This document shows positions 31,136 to 38,373 of a DNA stretch of 38,373 nucleotides, piece after piece; position 1 is the stretch's first letter, and each line of letters begins with the position of its first letter. This DNA is from Roseivirga sp. UBA6061. Lineage in GTDB: Bacteria > Bacteroidota > Bacteroidia > Cytophagales > Cyclobacteriaceae. The DNA is taken from positions 1-38,373 of the forward strand of contig DIYF01000174.1 in NCBI GenBank assembly GCA_002427745.1. The letters run 5' to 3'. Under the pieces are notes generated by a model that worked only from the letters and a program-made list of their open reading frames with translations, was not told the origin of the DNA and made no database searches. The translations under genes and the position numbers were made by a program.

Positions 31136-31993
31136 TTATCTGAGCTGGTCCACCTCTCTCTCAAAAAAGCTTTCAAGACGGTGCACACCATACCGCGGGG
31201 CCACGTTGTCCTGTGCCATCATCGTAAGAAAAAACTCATAGGGACCATAGGCTTTAGAAGAAGTAAGGACTCTTAACGACCTGATCAGCACCTTTCTGAC
31301 CCAATCCGGAATATGGCTGATCTTCACAGGGCGCTTCCAGGCCTGCAGGGCCAGTTGTCCGATTTCATTTTGTGTCAGGATATCCGGTCCTCCTACTTCA
31401 ATCTCGCGTTGATCGTTTCCGATCGAATCCACTACTACCTGAGCCAAATCAGCTCCGTCTATGGGATTGAGTTTATACTCACCATTTCCAAACAGGTATA
31501 CCCTCCCTCTTTTGGCCATTTCCAGAAAGTCTTTCATATCTGAAAAGAAGCCATTGGGCCGGATGACGGTATAGTCAAAGCCCCAGATCTTAAGGGCATC
31601 TACAAACTGTTCTTTGGCCTCCATGATTTTCAAATGGCGCATTTTATCGCCATTGATAGCAGATACATAAATGAACTGCTTCACACCCGCCACTTTGGCT
31701 TCGTGAAGCAGGTTCATGTTGGCCTGATAATCTACGTCCATATAAGTGAGTCCGTCTTTCTGGCGGGTAATGCCTACGGTGGAAATGACAACATCGGCTC
31801 CCTGCATGGTTCCCTCCAGGCTTTCGGGTTGCGTCACTTCTGCCTTTGTTATCTGTGACGCTGCCAGGCCCATGTCCAGCAGCCTAATAACATTCCGTCC
31901 TATGGCACTGAAATCATAACCTCTGAACTGCAATTCTTTAACAATATATTTCCCCAGGTAGCCGGTAGCTCCGGCCACTACAATCTTCTTCAT
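31136..31993 (-). CDS. NAD(P)-binding NmrA/SDR-type protein
   Basis: The 285-aa cytoplasmic protein starts with the Rossmann motif VAGATGYLGKYIVKEL (GATGYLG at 8-14) and has ISTVGITRQ and a YVSAINGD segment in place of a classical YxxxK catalytic site. This fits atypical extended SDRs of the NmrA-like type, which bind NAD(P) and often lack oxidoreductase activity. The gene lies 11 nt after the stop of the serine hydrolase gene upstream in the same direction, so both may be cotranscribed. The substrate is unknown. Confidence 0.8.
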   Translation of the reverse strand: MKKIVVAGATGYLGKYIVKELQFRGYDFSAIGRNVIRLLDMGLAASQITKAEVTQPESLEGTMQGADVVISTVGITRQKDGLTYMDVDYQANMNLLHEAKVAGVKQFIYVSAINGDKMRHLKIMEAKEQFVDALKIWGFDYTVIRPNGFFSDMKDFLEMAKRGRVYLFGNGEYKLNPIDGADLAQVVVDSIGNDQREIEVGGPDILTQNEIGQLALQAWKRPVKISHIPDWVRKVLIRSLRVLTSSKAYGPYEFFLTMMAQDNVAPRYGVHRLESFFEREVDQLR

Positions 31994-32004
31994 TCTTTCA
32001 CTGT

Positions 32005-33159
32005 TTACTTATTCCTGTTATTGATAATGTCGAGCGTGTCCGCCAAAAAAACGATGTGCTTCTGCATCATTTCCGTCTGATTGAACGTGCCACTTACATA
32101 TACTTCCAGCTCAGGGCAGAAGTACATAAATGCCCCGGTACTCCCTGAATGGCCTATGAGTGTCAGATCTGGTAAATCCGGGCTCAGTTCCCGGAGCGCC
32201 CACTTTCTCAAGCCATAGCCATACCAGGTTCCTCTACTCTCCGGAGTCCATTGCTGCATCTGTACCAGCGTCTCTTTCTTTATCAGGGCTTCACCAAGAA
32301 GCGCCTTCAGAAATGTATTCAGATTGTTGCCGGTACTTCTGACAGCGCCTCCTGCCCAGTCGGCACTGAGGCTCTGGTAGCCACTGATTTCCATAGGACC
32401 GGCATACAGTTCAGCCATGGGAAAATCTGGTGTTGCCATAGGTTCAGACCTCAGGTTCATACTGGTCAGCTCCAGAGATAAAGGGGCGAAAATGTGCTTT
32501 TGAAAATATGTATGCAGCTTCATTCCCGATACCTTTTCTATAACCAGGCCCAGTAGGATGTATTCCGTATCTGTATAGTGATAGCCCTTTCCCGGAGGAA
32601 AATGACTTCGAAAATTAGCCCTGGTATATTCAATCAATTCTTCCGGCTGCCAAAACCTGGAAGGGTTGATAAAGAGCTGCTGCATCATATTAGCACCTGA
32701 AACCGGCTGATCTTCGAAGTAATCAGGCAGACCAGAGGTGTGGCTGAGTAAATGGTGAATGGTTATTTGACCGGAGTAATCCTGCCCATCCAATATGTGG
32801 AGCCCCGCCACCATCGACCCCAGATGATCTGCTACCTTGTCTTCAAATGAGAGAGCTCCCTTATCTGACAAGATGGCAATAGCGGCAGCCGTAAAAGTCT
32901 TACCGATACTGGCCGTATAAAAGGGAGTGTTTTTCGTTAACTTTTCTCCTGAATCAAACTGACCGCTTACCCAATCCAGATTCAGGGTACCGTCCGCAGA
33001 TTCCATCCGGAAGAAGGCGTTATATACACCTTCTTCCCGAACATACTTATCAAATACATTCCTGATTTCCTGAGTGAGCGTTTCCTGGCTATACGCCCGC
33101 CCCACCCCTTTTAGCAGAAGGCCGGTAAGCAACAGGGTTATAAGTAGTGTCCTTTTCAT
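32005..33159 (-). CDS. Exported serine hydrolase, class C beta-lactamase fold
   Basis: The 384-aa protein begins with a signal peptide (MKRTLLITLLLTGLLLKGVG, cleavage near SQE). Its catalytic motifs are S84-I-G-K87, the tyrosine motif YTD in GYHYTDTEY, and HSG in IGHSGSTGAF as the third element. It has no extra C-terminal domain. It probably acts in the periplasm as an esterase or D-aminopeptidase-like enzyme. It precedes the NAD(P)-binding gene by 11 nt and follows another serine hydrolase gene after a strong terminator, so the two hydrolases are separate transcripts. Confidence 0.85.
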   Translation of the reverse strand: MKRTLLITLLLTGLLLKGVGRAYSQETLTQEIRNVFDKYVREEGVYNAFFRMESADGTLNLDWVSGQFDSGEKLTKNTPFYTASIGKTFTAAAIAILSDKGALSFEDKVADHLGSMVAGLHILDGQDYSGQITIHHLLSHTSGLPDYFEDQPVSGANMMQQLFINPSRFWQPEELIEYTRANFRSHFPPGKGYHYTDTEYILLGLVIEKVSGMKLHTYFQKHIFAPLSLELTSMNLRSEPMATPDFPMAELYAGPMEISGYQSLSADWAGGAVRSTGNNLNTFLKALLGEALIKKETLVQMQQWTPESRGTWYGYGLRKWALRELSPDLPDLTLIGHSGSTGAFMYFCPELEVYVSGTFNQTEMMQKHIVFLADTLDIINNRNK

Positions 33160-33186
33160 AAGTGGTGATTTTGAGCCTTTGAAATA

Positions 33187-33218
33187 TGCCGGGCCATAAA
33201 CTGACCTATGGCCCGGCA
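33187..33218 (-). terminator. Strong hairpin terminator after the lipoprotein serine hydrolase
   Basis: TGCCGGGCCATA (33187-33198) pairs perfectly with TATGGCCCGGCA (33207-33218), a 12-bp stem with an 8-nt loop. It lies 35 nt past the stop of the upstream minus-strand gene and ahead of the next hydrolase gene. Confidence 0.78.
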
Positions 33219-33252
33219 GTTGTTTTAAAGAGAGTTTTTGAGAAATCTGTGA

Positions 33253-34335
33253 TTAGAATTCGTTGACAACCAGGGCTTCGAGCACCTCGTTCACAGGCTC
33301 CCAGTGCTCTATATTGCCCAGCATAATGATCATACTGTTGGTCTCAGGCAGCAAAGCGATAATAGAAGTAAAGCCATCAATATTACCCCCGTGATTGTAG
33401 ACCAGCGTGCCATCCAACTTGATGGTAAACCAGCCCATGCCTACTGTAAAGAAGTCGTCTTCTGTATAGGGGGCTGCAAAGTAATCGGCTTTCTCTTCGG
33501 CTGTCAGAAAGCTGCTTCCCATCAGGGCATCTCCCCATTTTTCAAGATCACTAATAGTGCTCTCAAACTCACCGGCACTGAAAGCCAGCTCCATCAGGTA
33601 AGGAGCCACCACCTGACCCTCTTTATAGCCTTTGGCAAAGCCTGCACCCTGAATGTCATCAGCTCCTATAGTCGTCTGAGTCATGCCCAGAGGAAGCATC
33701 ACTTTTTCGTTGACATAGTCATTGTAATCCATATCTGTCAGCTCCTCTATGAGCAGTCCCAAAATGAGGTAGTTGGAATTAGAATAGGCGAAGTTAGCTC
33801 CCGGTTCATGTAGTAAACCGTCTTCTCCAGCCGACTCTTTGATGATTTCATAGATATCTTCAGGAGCGAAATACATGTTTTGGTTTCTATATATTTCCTC
33901 AATGACTCCGATATAATCCGGCAGGCCTGAGTAGTGAGTGACCAAATGTCTGAGGGTGATTTTGTCTCCGTGAGGAAACTCATCATCAAAATCGCTCAAC
34001 GGCTGGTCATAGCTATCTATCAGGCCATCTCTTTTGAGGTTCACGAGGCCCATGGCAGTAAAAGCCTTGGTCATAGAGCCTATGCGATATACCAGCGATG
34101 GATCATTCGCAATCCCCGACTCCGCATCTGCCATACCAAATCCTTTCCGCAGAAAGTCGGTACCTCCTTTTCGGATCAGGATACTCCCCTGAAAGCCCTT
34201 CTCTTCCAGCAGGGCTTCAGCAGTGGTATAGTCTACCACTGGCGTTGTGGGTGCAGGACTGTCATCGTTGTCGCTGCATGCGCTGATGATGATTAATAAT
34301 GCCAGCGCAATCAATGTTTGTAATCTTGTTTTCAT
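33253..34335 (-). CDS. Lipoprotein serine hydrolase, class C beta-lactamase fold
   Basis: The 360-aa protein has a type II signal peptide (MKTRLQTLIALALLIIISAC, lipobox Cys 20). Its active-site motifs are S87-M-T-K90, YSN (in FAYSNSNYL) and HGG (in VYNHGGNIDG). It should be anchored in the periplasm or on the outer membrane. It is the third member of this superfamily in the window. Upstream it has a CGTCCGG motif shared with the neighbouring membrane-protein gene and the AraC-regulator gene end, so the local regulator may control it. Confidence 0.85.
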   Translation of the reverse strand: MKTRLQTLIALALLIIISACSDNDDSPAPTTPVVDYTTAEALLEEKGFQGSILIRKGGTDFLRKGFGMADAESGIANDPSLVYRIGSMTKAFTAMGLVNLKRDGLIDSYDQPLSDFDDEFPHGDKITLRHLVTHYSGLPDYIGVIEEIYRNQNMYFAPEDIYEIIKESAGEDGLLHEPGANFAYSNSNYLILGLLIEELTDMDYNDYVNEKVMLPLGMTQTTIGADDIQGAGFAKGYKEGQVVAPYLMELAFSAGEFESTISDLEKWGDALMGSSFLTAEEKADYFAAPYTEDDFFTVGMGWFTIKLDGTLVYNHGGNIDGFTSIIALLPETNSMIIMLGNIEHWEPVNEVLEALVVNEF

Positions 34336-34394
34336 AGTTTTTGATCTTTTAAAATGTTTGATGGTCCAAAGGTGGGGTGTTGTGAGACCCCGTT

Positions 34395-34402
34395 CGTCCG
34401 GG
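34395..34402 (-). promoter_or_regulatory. CGTCCGGG motif upstream of the lipoprotein hydrolase
   Basis: CGTCCGGG occurs 60 nt upstream of the hydrolase ATG. The same octamer is at 34861-34868, 43 nt upstream of the next gene's ATG. Candidate binding site of the adjacent AraC-type regulator; inference only. Confidence 0.3.
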
Positions 34403-34410
34403 TTTCCTTT

Positions 34411-34818
34411 TCAGGACCGTTGATATGAGAAGTCGGACTTTTTTCCTTTGGAAGAATCGGATGAAAGAGAAATTCCGATGATACTTACCAGGCAGATGCT
34501 CTCTGTTACTGAGAATAAAAGATAGCCTTCTGTGCTTTTACCCAGGGCGATGATAAACAGCAAAGTGATCCCGGCACCGATGACATTGCTCAGTTTACTG
34601 ACCTTTCCTTTCCATAGCCGGATTATGAGGTATCCCCCTACTGAAGCCTCTATGATGAGTACCTGCCAAAGCAAGGAGTGGAGCGAAAAATCAGGCCCTC
34701 CTGTGAGTTGCAGGGCCCCATAAATGAGTCGTGGCGTGGCCAGTGTGATGACCTCAGCCACGGTCATATTAACGAAGCCAGCCAGCCAGATGAGTGCAAG
34801 TAAGTTTCTCTTTTTCAT
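34411..34818 (-). CDS. Four-span membrane protein, unknown
   Basis: The 135-aa protein has four hydrophobic segments (about residues 6-27, 46-64, 76-94 and 100-117) and a basic C-terminal tail. I recognise no family. It lies between the lipoprotein hydrolase and the AraC-TPR regulator, all on the minus strand, and may belong to the regulator's target set. Confidence 0.55.
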   Translation of the reverse strand: MKKRNLLALIWLAGFVNMTVAEVITLATPRLIYGALQLTGGPDFSLHSLLWQVLIIEASVGGYLIIRLWKGKVSKLSNVIGAGITLLFIIALGKSTEGYLLFSVTESICLVSIIGISLSSDSSKGKKSDFSYQRS

Positions 34819-34860
34819 TGTCTTTTTTCTTTCGAAGTAGCGACAATGAAGTGCGTGAAT

Positions 34861-34905
34861 CGTCCGGGCTGTCTCCCGGCAACAGTTTAAATGAGACTCC
34901 GGACG
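34861..34905 (-). promoter_or_regulatory. CGTCCGG inverted repeat between the regulator gene and the membrane-protein gene
   Basis: CGTCCGG (34861-34867) and CCGGACG (34899-34905) are perfect inverted arms, with an additional CCGGG/CCCGG hairpin nested at the left. It lies just after the regulator stop at 34910, so it could be that gene's terminator, an operator for the downstream gene, or both. Confidence 0.45.
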
Positions 34906-34909
34906 TTTT

Positions 34910-36670
34910 TCAGGTAGAAGACTGACTCTTCAGCCAGGCTTTAGGCGTCATACCGGTTTTCTTTTTAAAGAAGTCGTTGAAAACAGACTTGGAATTGAAA
35001 CCACTGTCATAAGCCAGACCGAGCAAGGTCAAGTGGCTGTTTTCCGGATCGAGGGCCCTGTTTTGGAAATCTTTGAGACGATAATCGTTGACATACTCAT
35101 TAAAGCCCTTGCCCAATTTATTATTGATTAGCCATGAGAGTTTATTCGGGTGAAGCTCAACCTGATCAGCCAGACTTCTCAGGCTCATTTGAGCATCAAC
35201 ATACACTTTCTGCTTCTTCATAAGGTCCTCCAGAGCGAGGGAAAAGGATTGAATTTCCTCTTCAGAGAGCACTTCAGGCTGAGCTGACTCTGTCTTCTGT
35301 GAGTTGCCGGAATGCAGAGAAAGAGAACGAAAAGGTGTCTCGAGTTTTTTAAAAACTTCTGACTTGCGCAAAGGGGCCAGTAAAGGGTCAAACCTGAAGC
35401 CCAAAAACTGCCCGGCCCGTTGATTCACTCCTTCCTCCATATCCATAAGGGCCTCTTTTTCCAAACCGCTATATAGCTTATGGTATACCGGCACAGCCAT
35501 GTAGAAATCATAGGCATTGGTCACCTCAATCGTTCCCGGTTTTTTGTGATGATATGCATGCCATAGCTCGTAAAAAATGCTTCGGGTGTCTTCTTTGGCC
35601 AACACCACTGTGTTTCTGAATGCAGGTTCGTCACCAAGAATTAGAAAGCAGAGCGCCTTTAGCTCCAGGGCCATCTGCCAGTCATTCAGTATTTGCAAAG
35701 CCTTATCCAGAGTTTCAATGGCTTCCGAATATTTCGAACTGAAGTAGTAACCAAGGGCCTTAGTATAATGGTGATTAAGTGCATTCGGGTTTAGTGACAG
35801 CGCCTGGTCTATATAGTCTTTTGCCTTGTCAAATGCTCCCGCCACATTATAAAGATCCGCCTGAAACTCCAGAGCCTCGGCATAATTAGCGTTTATCTTT
35901 AATGCTTTGGAAAGGTGCTCTTGTGCTTTTTGAAAACTCCAGTTACCTATAAAGGCGTAAAGACCCTTTGTATAATGGAAATCTGCCAGATGCTCGAAGT
36001 CTTTGCCCAGGTGCTTGATAAAGTGCTGTGCCATGTACAGCCCCTTCATCCTGTCTGCCTGATTCCAGGCCGCCTGATGTACAAAGCTTTGGCTCAGGCC
36101 CAGGTAGGGCATGGGGTAATGCGGATCGATCGCAATACTCTCTTTGTACGCTTCATGGGCCTTCTGAATGCTGTCATTGGTCCATTGCAGCTGAAAATAC
36201 CGCCCCTTTAAATAGGCCTGATAGGCATCTGTTTTGGATGTTCTGGGAGTTTGGAAATCGTCCTGAATATCAAAATGACCAAAGTGCTCCCGGATCTTAT
36301 CTGCAATCAGACGGCTTATTTCGTCCTGGAGGTCGAAAATATCTACAAGCTCCCGGTCAAAACTCTCCGACCAAATTTGAAACCCCGTATCCGTCCTGAT
36401 CAGCTGTGTAGCAATTCGTATCCTTTTGGCCGCTTTTCGCACACTGCCTTCCAATACTGTACTGACCCCCAGTTCATTCCCTATATGCCGCACATCTATC
36501 TGCCTGTCGCGGTAGATAAATGAGGAGGTTCGGGAAGTTACTTTCAATCCATTGATCTTACTGAGCGTATTAATGATCTCTTCTGAAATACCATCAGCAA
36601 AGTATTGATTCTCGATATCACCACTGGTGTTATTAAATGGTAAAACCGCTATTGACTTTTGATTTATCAC
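34910..36670 (-). CDS. AraC-type regulator with TolB-like and TPR domains
   Basis: The 586-aa protein has a TolB-like N-terminal domain (SIAVLPFNNTSGD and FADGISEEIINTL, then VSTVLEGSVRKAAKRIRIA, about 6-130), TPR repeats (about 150-400) and a C-terminal AraC/XylS HTH (about 480-580, ending in SLLGLAYDSGFNSKSVFNDFFKKKTGMTPKAW-type residues). Such fusions are Bacteroidota cytoplasmic regulators whose effector is unknown. The start is GTG at 36670, since an in-frame stop lies seven codons upstream. It is divergent from the FIST gene, 58 nt away, and upstream of the membrane protein and lipoprotein hydrolase genes, its likely targets. Confidence 0.83.
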   Translation of the reverse strand: MINQKSIAVLPFNNTSGDIENQYFADGISEEIINTLSKINGLKVTSRTSSFIYRDRQIDVRHIGNELGVSTVLEGSVRKAAKRIRIATQLIRTDTGFQIWSESFDRELVDIFDLQDEISRLIADKIREHFGHFDIQDDFQTPRTSKTDAYQAYLKGRYFQLQWTNDSIQKAHEAYKESIAIDPHYPMPYLGLSQSFVHQAAWNQADRMKGLYMAQHFIKHLGKDFEHLADFHYTKGLYAFIGNWSFQKAQEHLSKALKINANYAEALEFQADLYNVAGAFDKAKDYIDQALSLNPNALNHHYTKALGYYFSSKYSEAIETLDKALQILNDWQMALELKALCFLILGDEPAFRNTVVLAKEDTRSIFYELWHAYHHKKPGTIEVTNAYDFYMAVPVYHKLYSGLEKEALMDMEEGVNQRAGQFLGFRFDPLLAPLRKSEVFKKLETPFRSLSLHSGNSQKTESAQPEVLSEEEIQSFSLALEDLMKKQKVYVDAQMSLRSLADQVELHPNKLSWLINNKLGKGFNEYVNDYRLKDFQNRALDPENSHLTLLGLAYDSGFNSKSVFNDFFKKKTGMTPKAWLKSQSST

Positions 36671-36728
36671 CCTTAAAAGGCCCCGAGATTACAGTAGGTT
36701 AAGTATTTTAGTGCAACAACACAGAACT

Positions 36729-37865
36729 ATGAAAATTGATCAGTTCATGGTGTCGGGCAATGAAATTAGTTACTCTCGGCAGAATATCACAAGTGATGAG
36801 ACGGTTTCTTTTATCCTGGTCTTTACTTCGAGAAGTAAACTGGAATCGCCCGCCTGGCTGGCTCTAATCCAAAGAAAATATCCCGAGATACCCATTCTCA
36901 GCTGCTCCACTTCAGGAGAGGTTTATGTATCGGAGCTGAAAGCTGAAAGTATTACCGGCATGGCCGTGGCCTTTGAGAGTACCTCCACCGAGGTACACTC
37001 AGCAAAGCTCACGGAAAAAGACGGAAGCGGGAGTCTTGGAAAACGTCTTGCTTCCCGCTTTACAAAGACTGATCTGAGACATCTCCTGGTATTCAGTGAT
37101 GGCTGGTTGGTAAATGGTTCGGCTTTGATACGAGGCATGTACGAGGTACTGGGTGAAGAAGTGAGTATCAGTGGAGGCCTGGCCGGTGACGGTGCCAATT
37201 TTTCCAAAACGCTGGTGGGCCTGAATGAAGACATCGATCAGAACATGGCCGTTGCTATAGGCCTGTATGGAGATCAGATCAGGGTTGGTTTCGGTTCACA
37301 TGGAGGCTGGAACGAGCTCGGCCAGACCTATGAAGTGACGGCAACAAACGGAAGGGAGGTTCTAAAACTTGATGGAGAAAGGCCTCTCGATTTCTATCAG
37401 GATTTTCTGGGTGATGATGCAGACGGACTCCCCGGAACGGCCGTATTATACCCGGTAGCGGTTTGGTTGCCCGGAGCAACAGACTATGTAGTGCGTACCG
37501 TCTTTAATCTGGATGAATTCAGCGGGTCGCTGACTTTGGGCGAGGTAATTCCTGAAGGTTCCAGACTGCAGTTTATGAAAGCTCGTTTTGATGACTTGCT
37601 AAAGGGTGTAAAAACGGCTGCAGAGGCAGCATTAACAAATCTGCAACAAGCACCGGAGATGGCTTTAATGGTGAGCTGCATTGGCCGTAAGCTTCTTTTC
37701 AATCAGCAAATTGAAGAAGAGATAGAAGCCACACATCAGGTACTGGGCAACGGAGTGAGTATAGGTGGCTTTTACAGTTATGGCGAGATTTGTCCGGTGG
37801 AAAGAGATCTGGCGGCCCTGCATCATCAAATGCTTACCCTGACCTTACTGGCAGAGAGTAGCTGA
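36729..37865 (+). CDS. FIST-domain signal transduction protein
   Basis: The protein (378 aa from the ATG at 36729; a GTG at 36711 would add six residues) has a FIST_N domain (about 20-220; ISCSTSGEV-like PILSCSTSGEVY, SGGLAGDGANF) and a FIST_C domain (about 225-375; GFYSYGEICP near the end). FIST proteins are thought to sense small ligands, perhaps amino acids, and often accompany sensor kinases. None is adjacent here. It is cytoplasmic with no membrane helix. It is divergently transcribed from the AraC-TPR regulator and shares its short promoter region. Confidence 0.88.
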   Translation: MKIDQFMVSGNEISYSRQNITSDETVSFILVFTSRSKLESPAWLALIQRKYPEIPILSCSTSGEVYVSELKAESITGMAVAFESTSTEVHSAKLTEKDGSGSLGKRLASRFTKTDLRHLLVFSDGWLVNGSALIRGMYEVLGEEVSISGGLAGDGANFSKTLVGLNEDIDQNMAVAIGLYGDQIRVGFGSHGGWNELGQTYEVTATNGREVLKLDGERPLDFYQDFLGDDADGLPGTAVLYPVAVWLPGATDYVVRTVFNLDEFSGSLTLGEVIPEGSRLQFMKARFDDLLKGVKTAAEAALTNLQQAPEMALMVSCIGRKLLFNQQIEEEIEATHQVLGNGVSIGGFYSYGEICPVERDLAALHHQMLTLTLLAESS

Positions 37866-37875
37866 CAAGCAGCCG

Positions 37876-38373
37876 TCATAGAGCTGTTTCCTCATTCAGG
37901 TTGATGATTACATTCCCTTTCTTCCTGCCTGAATCTACATAGCGGTGAGCTTCTACAATCTGGTCCAAAGGGTACTCCCGGTCTATTACCGGCCTCAGAG
38001 CTCCGGATTCTGTCATGGCTCTGATTTCTTCCAGTTTCTCCGTTTTTTCAGAGGTAAACATATTGATCGACACGTAGCGACCGCCCTTTTTCAAAACTGA
38101 TTTTGCGTTGGATTTACTCGTTTTACCTACTGCATCAAATACCGCATCATAGACGGGCCCTTCCCGGGTATAATCCTGTTTTTTATAGTCTATGACGCTG
38201 GCTGCCCCCAAAGATGTTACCAGCTCAACATTGGAAGTGCTGCAGACTCCTGTTACCTCAACCCCAAAGTGTCGGGCCATCTGAACAGCATAAGTACCTA
38301 CACTTCCTGAAGCCCCATAGATCAATATTTTTTGTCCTCTTGTGAGGCCTGCTTTTTCCAGTAAGAAGAGAGC
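37876..38373 (-). CDS. Partial zinc-type/quinone-type alcohol dehydrogenase (MDR family)
   Basis: The 3' part of a minus-strand gene enters from the right edge. The reading frame stays open to 38373, adding ALFLLEKAGLTRGQKI before the segment LIYGASGSVGTYAVQMARHF. That GASGSVG nucleotide-binding motif, followed by GVCSTSNVELVTSLGAASVI and VYDAVFDAVGK, identifies a medium-chain dehydrogenase/reductase of the quinone-oxidoreductase type. The catalytic N-terminal domain lies outside the window, so the substrate is unknown. It converges with the FIST gene after a 10-nt gap. Confidence 0.82.
   Translation of the reverse strand, partial: ALFLLEKAGLTRGQKILIYGASGSVGTYAVQMARHFGVEVTGVCSTSNVELVTSLGAASVIDYKKQDYTREGPVYDAVFDAVGKTSKSNAKSVLKKGGRYVSINMFTSEKTEKLEEIRAMTESGALRPVIDREYPLDQIVEAHRYVDSGRKKGNVIINLNEETAL

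Overview
The window looks like a chromosomal segment of a Bacteroidota bacterium, most likely a Cytophagales-type marine or soil lineage. This is inferred from gene families and style: LytTR/Reg_prop two-component systems, ECF sigma plus TPR pairs, TPR-CHAT proteins, AraC regulators fused to TolB-like and TPR domains, scarce Shine-Dalgarno sequences, several forced TTG starts, and a TTG/TAnnTTTG-type promoter upstream of coaX. No 16S rRNA or other taxonomic marker is present.

Layout. 1-4401 (minus) is a tightly overlapping operon of a flavin oxidoreductase, a GT-C glycosyltransferase, a polytopic membrane protein and a partial UPF0104/LPG-synthase-like membrane protein, suggesting glycolipid or polyprenyl-sugar chemistry. 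4741-8338 holds a serine hydrolase, small membrane proteins, coaX and a small LuxR-like HTH protein. 8468-13757 (minus) holds a secreted dockerin-tailed protein and a propeller histidine kinase/LytTR regulator pair; paired 9-bp direct repeats lie upstream of both transcription units. 13992-16224 is a MoxR ATPase/VWA pair. 16234-17582 (minus) is an ECF sigma factor with a TPR membrane protein resembling an anti-sigma factor. 30368-38373 is ordinary accessory content: FetB-like permease, NAD(P)-binding protein, two more serine hydrolases, an AraC-TPR regulator, a FIST protein and a partial dehydrogenase.

The notable part is 17693-30363 (plus). Two duplicated small lipoproteins and an exported TPR-CHAT protease precede a peptide-export locus. 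That locus has a VKOR-DsbA disulfide-forming enzyme with a catalytically degenerate C39 domain, six small double-glycine-type precursor peptides (five with exactly six cysteines), a C39-peptidase ABC exporter, an HlyD adaptor and an exported lipoprotein formylglycine-generating enzyme with both copper-binding cysteines. The likely logic is synthesis of leader-tagged Cys-rich peptides, leader removal and export by the C39 ABC/HlyD pair, disulfide formation by VKOR-DsbA, and possibly Cys-to-formylglycine oxidation of some target. No lanthionine, YcaO or radical-SAM enzyme is visible, so these look like disulfide-rich bacteriocins or signalling peptides.

Each of the six peptide genes is preceded, 26-30 nt before its start codon, by a repeated element whose sequence can fold as an H-type pseudoknot. 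The two stems keep pairing although their sequences change between copies. I regard this as the best candidate for a previously undescribed element: a cis-regulatory RNA dedicated to a peptide-cassette family. A second shared element, GGGTAACA-N14-GAACWAG, precedes both lipoprotein genes and the VKOR-DsbA gene and may be the promoter of the neighbouring ECF sigma factor, tying the CHAT/lipoprotein block to the peptide locus.
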